A stretch of 8,102 nt of DNA from an uncultured Bacteroides sp. (GTDB taxonomy: Bacteria > Bacteroidota > Bacteroidia > Bacteroidales > Bacteroidaceae): the NCBI GenBank assembly GCA_905201685.1, contig CAJKOW010000064.1:1-8102 (forward strand), written 5' to 3'. A model generated the notes under the pieces. The model saw only the letters and a program-made list of their open reading frames with translations, was not told the DNA's origin and made no database searches. Position 1 is the stretch's first letter; each line of letters starts with the position of its first letter. The translations under genes and the position numbers were made by a program. Shown piece after piece: positions 5,811-8,102 of the stretch.

Positions 5811-6698
5811 ATGGCTTCACTGAAAGAGGTAAAAAATAGAATAAGTTCGGTCAAAAGTACCCGTCAGATTACTTCGGCCATGAAGATGGTGGCATCGGCC
5901 AAACTTCATAAGGCACAGGGACGGATAGAAAATATGCTGCCTTATCAGCGAAAACTGAATGAGATTCTGACTAATTTTTTAAGTACAGATGCCTCGTTCG
6001 AATCGCTCTACACAGAGGTTCGTCCTGTGACTCGGGTGGCCATTGTGGTCTTTTCGTCCAATACTTCGTTGTGCGGTGCTTTCAATTCCAACATTGTCAG
6101 GATGCTCGAGCAAAGATTAGAAGCATATAAGTCGTTGGGCAAGGAGAACATCTTGCTCTATCCGGTGGGAAAGAAAGTAGAAGAAGCCGTTAAGAAGTTG
6201 GGATATGTGCCGCAGGGCTCCTATCAGACCATGAGCGACCATCCTTCGTATGCCGATGCTTCGCAGTTGGCAGCCACGCTGATGGAGCAATTCATCAAAA
6301 AAGAGGTTGACCAGGTTGAGTTGGTATATCATCATTTCAAATCGACGGGTTCGCAGATATTGATGTACGAGAATTATCTGCCTATCGATTTGGAAAAGAT
6401 CAGGCAGGAAGCGAGCAGCGAAGAGGCTGACAGCAGTCACTTCAACAACGATTACATTGTAGAACCTTCTGTTGCCGATTTGCTGACGGAACTGTTGCCA
6501 AAGGTTTTAAGTCAGAAGATATATACTGTTTTGCTCGACTCGAATGCTTCCGAACACGCGGCACGAATGTTGGCCATGCAGGCCGCGACGGACAATGCCA
6601 ACGAGCTGATACAAGACCTGACCAAGCAGTACAACAAAAGCCGTCAACAAGCCATTACAAACGAACTGCTGGATATCATTGGCGGCAGCTTGAAGTAA
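5811..6698 (+). CDS. atpG: F1 ATP synthase gamma subunit (central rotor shaft)
   Basis: Gamma turns inside the alpha3beta3 head and sits on the c-ring. The 295-residue product has the N-terminal helix MASLKEVKNRISSVKSTRQITSAMKMVASAKL (about residues 1-32), one half of the shaft coiled coil. A Rossmann-like middle domain follows, with VAIVVFSSNTSLCGAFNSNI (about 76-95). The C-terminal helix includes SEHAARMLAMQAATDNANELI (about 247-267), and the end ITNELLDIIGGS matches the gamma signature except for Ser where Ala is usual. No chloroplast-type redox insert is present. Length is normal. The start ATG follows TTGTAGAA with no Shine-Dalgarno and a 146-bp structured spacer after atpA. It is the last gene of the operon: a 374-bp gene-free region with a strong terminator follows. 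Confidence 0.98.
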   Translation: MASLKEVKNRISSVKSTRQITSAMKMVASAKLHKAQGRIENMLPYQRKLNEILTNFLSTDASFESLYTEVRPVTRVAIVVFSSNTSLCGAFNSNIVRMLEQRLEAYKSLGKENILLYPVGKKVEEAVKKLGYVPQGSYQTMSDHPSYADASQLAATLMEQFIKKEVDQVELVYHHFKSTGSQILMYENYLPIDLEKIRQEASSEEADSSHFNNDYIVEPSVADLLTELLPKVLSQKIYTVLLDSNASEHAARMLAMQAATDNANELIQDLTKQYNKSRQQAITNELLDIIGGSLK

Positions 6699-6718
6699 AG
6701 GCGAAGGCTTGAAGTAAA
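6688..6718 (+). repeat. 12-bp direct repeat of the atpG 3' end
   Basis: GCTTGAAGTAAA occurs at 6688-6699, where it contains the last codons and stop of atpG, and again at 6707-6718. The two copies are separated by the 7-nt spacer GGCGAAG (6700-6706). The second copy touches the left edge of the long inverted repeat. It may be a small duplication left by insertion of the repeat element or by slippage. Confidence 0.7.
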
Positions 6719-6904
6719 TTTAACTCAAGTTTCGCAAGTGCTCAACTTATTAGTTGACAAGGCTTCAGTTAACAAGTTTACAAGGCTGGAACTCCCTGTT
6801 TGATAAAGTACCGCTTGAAACGGCTTGCTACAAACGCCTTGTTAACTCGTCAACTTGTTGCTTGTCAACTTGCAACTTGAGCTTGCGAAAGTTGAGTAAT
6901 TTTA
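6716..6904. repeat. Long imperfect inverted repeat between atpG and the terminator
   Basis: The left arm 6723-6786 and right arm 6836-6897 are imperfect reverse complements around a 49-nt centre. The best block is 6723-6738 against 6882-6897, with 15 of 16 positions matching. The middle block (about 6741-6761 with 6859-6879) contains AGTTGACAAG against CTTGTCAACT, and the innermost is ACAAGGC (6780-6786) with GCCTTGT (6836-6842). Both arms are built from variants of a short GTT(G/A)ACAAG unit, and AT-rich ends extend the symmetry by a few bases. No coding frame of interest is present. It resembles a dispersed intergenic repeat of Bacteroides-type genomes, but copy number cannot be tested here. 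As RNA it would form a large stem at the 3' end of the atp mRNA. Confidence 0.75.
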
Positions 6905-6910
6905 ATAATA

Positions 6911-6960
6911 AAGATCGGGTGGGGAATGTTCTGAGGAACGTCTCCACCCGATCTTATTTT
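6911..6960. terminator. Bidirectional intrinsic terminator at the end of the atp operon
   Basis: AAGATCGGGTGG (6911-6922) and CCACCCGATCTT (6944-6955) form a perfect 12-bp stem. Inside it, GTTC (6928-6931) and GAAC (6936-6939) form a second small stem around TGAG. Downstream on the plus strand comes ATTTT. On the minus strand the stem is followed by TTTATTATTAAAATT. A strong stem with T-rich flanks on both sides, between converging genes, fits termination of the atp operon from the left and of the flavodoxin transcript from the right. Confidence 0.85.
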
Positions 6961-6978
6961 GCACTTGTAAATGCGTAA

Positions 6979-7054
6979 TTTTTTTCCCAGTTAGGAAAAA
7001 AATATTCTATAGTTAGGAAATTATTTTTTCCCAGTTAGGGAAAAATGAGTGCTC
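6979..7054. repeat. Three 22-bp-period repeats with TTTCC-AGTTA-GGAAA palindromes
   Basis: AGTTAGG occurs at 6989, 7011 and 7033, exactly 22 bp apart. The outer two copies are palindromic. TTTTTTTCC (6979-6987) pairs with GGAAAAAAA (6994-7002) across CAGTTA, and TTTTTCCC (7025-7032) pairs with GGGAAAAA (7038-7045) across AGTTA. The middle copy keeps AGTTAGGAAA but its left half has decayed. The array ends 18 bp before the flavodoxin stop codon. It may act as extra transcription-end structure or as a protein-binding array. No function is known to me. Confidence 0.7.
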
Positions 7055-7072
7055 TACGGGACCCCTCTTCGG

Positions 7073-7639
7073 TTACTTCATTACGCTGTCTATCCAACTT
7101 TGCATCGCATTCCGGCTGGTGCCGTTCAGTAACTTTCCATTTTGCCACAGCAAATCAGGATAGGTCTTTCTTAGCTCCTTTACGCTGTTGTTTATTCCGC
7201 TTCCTCCGGACGTGGCAAAGGGGATCAGTGTTTTGCCTTTCAATGAGTGACTTTCGATAAAGGCATTGATGATTCGCGGCGCTTGATTCCACCAAATGGG
7301 ATAGCCGATGAAGACGACATCATACTTGCTGACATCTGTCTGCGTTTCTTTCAACGCCGGGCGGGCTTTCGGATTGTTCATCTCTACAGAGCTGCGCGAC
7401 TGCTTGTTGTTCCAGTCAAGGTCGTCGGAGGTGTAGGATTGTTGGGGAACAATCTCATGCAGTGTGCCGCCGGTGACATCCGCAATTGTGCGGGCAGCGT
7501 TGGCAGTGGTGCCGGTAGCAGAGAAATACACCACCAATGTTTTTCTTTCAGTTTGCATACGTTTTCCTCCTTTGTTTTGGGCGCAAGCGACAAGGCTCAG
7601 AGTCATGATCGCTGCCAATGCTAAGATAATCTTCCTCAT
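7073..7639 (-). CDS. Flavodoxin-like FMN protein with a lipoprotein signal peptide
   Basis: From the ATG at 7637-7639 the product is 188 residues. Residues 1-19 (MRKIILALAAIMTLSLVAC) are a lipoprotein signal with lipobox L-V-A-C, so the protein should be exported and lipid-anchored at C19. The flavodoxin fold follows: strand KTLVVYFS, phosphate-binding loop SATGTTAN (40-47), DVVFIGYPIWWNQAP (about 107-121) with aromatic residues at the flavin loop, and LIPFATSGGSGI (about 138-149) as the second flavin loop. The closest type is the Bacteroidetes flavodoxin-4-like family; partner and substrate are unknown. The frame stays open to a GTG at 7675 overlapping the upstream stop, but that would put 12 residues before the signal peptide, so 7639 is preferred. 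It lies 32 bp downstream of the ABM-like gene and probably shares its transcript. Confidence 0.88.
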   Translation of the reverse strand: MRKIILALAAIMTLSLVACAQNKGGKRMQTERKTLVVYFSATGTTANAARTIADVTGGTLHEIVPQQSYTSDDLDWNNKQSRSSVEMNNPKARPALKETQTDVSKYDVVFIGYPIWWNQAPRIINAFIESHSLKGKTLIPFATSGGSGINNSVKELRKTYPDLLWQNGKLLNGTSRNAMQSWIDSVMK

Positions 7640-7671
7640 AACTTGATTGTTTTTGAAATAATATTGTAGTA

Positions 7672-7977
7672 TCACTTGATTTTTAAATCAGGTATCAGCG
7701 GTTCCACGTCTATCAGTTCCAGTTCTTTCACCATCGACAGTGTTCCTTGCTTGTATTTCTGGAAATGGGGCGTTTTCAGATGACTTTCGTATGCAGTCTG
7801 GTCGGCATAGATTTCCAAAATGGTCACTTGGTGTGGGGCTTCTTTCTCGGCTGTGGCGTAGAGCGTCAGTACGCCTGGTTCCAGACGCATCGAGGCTTCT
7901 ATCTCTTCTTTCAGAAAAGCGTTATAAACGTGAGTTCGATATAAGCAAATAAATATTTCACTGAAAATTAGGAACAT
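7672..7977 (-). CDS. ABM/YgiN-like putative quinol monooxygenase, N-terminus apparently replaced or truncated
   Basis: Residues 18-101 match the small antibiotic-biosynthesis-monooxygenase family of dimeric ferredoxin-like-fold proteins that oxidise quinols without a cofactor. The recognisable parts are YNAFLKEEIEAS, LEPGVLTLYATAEKE, the strand VTILEIYADQTAYESHLKTPHF (family pattern ILExYxDxxAYxxHxxTPHF) and the end LELIDVEPLIPDLKIK. The first strand of the fold, expected in front of YNAFL, is not recognisable. Residues 1-17 (MFLIFSEIFICLYRTHV) come from AT-rich DNA unlike the rest and look like read-in from the upstream sequence. A GTG at 7959-7961 in another frame reads VKYLFAYIELTF, which could be a frameshifted relic of the first strand, but this is weak. 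The gene may be a 5'-truncated pseudogene or may use the new hydrophobic N-terminus. Its neighbour, the flavodoxin, suggests a quinone redox role. Confidence 0.72.
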   Translation of the reverse strand: MFLIFSEIFICLYRTHVYNAFLKEEIEASMRLEPGVLTLYATAEKEAPHQVTILEIYADQTAYESHLKTPHFQKYKQGTLSMVKELELIDVEPLIPDLKIK

Positions 7978-8102
7978 AGCGATAAAAGTATTAAATTTAT
8001 AGTGAACAATTATAACATTTAAACGATTATCACTATGTTTCCATATTAGGTATTTGCAACCAGTTATTACTCAATATTTTGTGAGTTATAAGTCAGAAAT
8101 AT
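7978..8102. other. AT-rich non-coding end of the window
   Basis: There is no coding frame of credible length on either strand. The stretch is distinctly AT-rich compared with the genes. It contains ATAGTGA (7999-8005) and TCACTAT (8030-8036) as a 7-bp inverted repeat with a 24-bp spacer, and ACTCA/TGAGT (8069-8073, 8082-8086). A promoter for the minus-strand pair is expected here, but no clear Bacteroides TTTG...TAnnTTTG pair with correct spacing was found. Confidence 0.5.

Noticed and set aside
6754..6978. Plus-strand frame of 74 codons through the inverted repeat and terminator
   Set aside because: It runs through repeat and terminator sequence; its low-complexity translation simply reflects the repeats.
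6979..7054. CRISPR-like array
   Set aside because: The three AGTTAGG copies are only 22 bp apart with A/T-run spacers and a decayed middle copy; there are no unique 30-nt spacers and no cas genes.
7247..7624. Plus-strand frame of 125 codons opposite the flavodoxin gene
   Set aside because: It is the antisense of a clear flavodoxin with FMN loops and a lipobox; no family features on this strand.
8069..8086. Possible Bacteroides promoter around CAATATTTTGTG on the plus strand, and TACTTTTA on the minus strand near 7985
   Set aside because: Neither matches TAnnTTTG fully with a properly spaced TTTG element, and the minus-strand one would start RNA almost at the start codon.

Overview
This window is most of the F1Fo ATP synthase operon of a Bacteroidales-type bacterium (Bacteroides or a close relative is the best guess). 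The evidence is the gene order beta-epsilon-[AtpI-like]-a-c-b-delta-alpha-gamma, the epsilon subunit of only 81 residues, the long exported N-terminal region on subunit a, and A-rich translation leaders with almost no Shine-Dalgarno sequences. No species call is possible from the window alone.

Layout: positions 1-530 hold the last third of atpD (beta), then atpC (536-781), one uninterrupted frame joining an AtpI-like membrane protein to AtpB (839-2440), atpE (2463-2720), atpF (2855-3367), atpH (3461-4021), atpA (4078-5664) and atpG (5811-6698). All are on the plus strand and very probably co-transcribed from a promoter upstream of the window. Together they encode the alpha/beta catalytic head, the gamma/epsilon rotor shaft, the delta/b stator and the a/c ion channel. 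The c subunit has the carboxylate but not the usual Na+ ligands, so the enzyme is predicted to be proton-coupled. Several intergenic spacers (2721-2854, 3368-3460, 4022-4077, 5665-5810) can form RNA hairpins. The one between atpA and atpG is an 84-nt imperfect hairpin followed by six T residues.

Positions 6699-7072 carry no gene. They hold a 12-bp direct repeat of the end of atpG, a long imperfect inverted repeat, a strong bidirectional terminator hairpin with a 12-bp stem, and three 22-bp-spaced copies of an AGTTAGG-containing repeat. This is the convergent boundary between the atp operon and a minus-strand pair.

The minus-strand pair, read from right to left, is a small antibiotic-biosynthesis-monooxygenase (ABM/YgiN-like) protein whose N-terminus looks damaged (7672-7977), then a flavodoxin-like protein with a lipoprotein signal peptide (7073-7639). 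Both families act in quinone/flavin redox chemistry, and the short gap suggests one transcript. The last 125 bases are AT-rich and non-coding as far as can be seen.

No wholly new system is evident. The most interesting points are the AtpI-AtpB fused frame with an internal signal-peptide-like segment, the structured intergenic RNA segments, the repeat-rich operon boundary and the truncated ABM gene.
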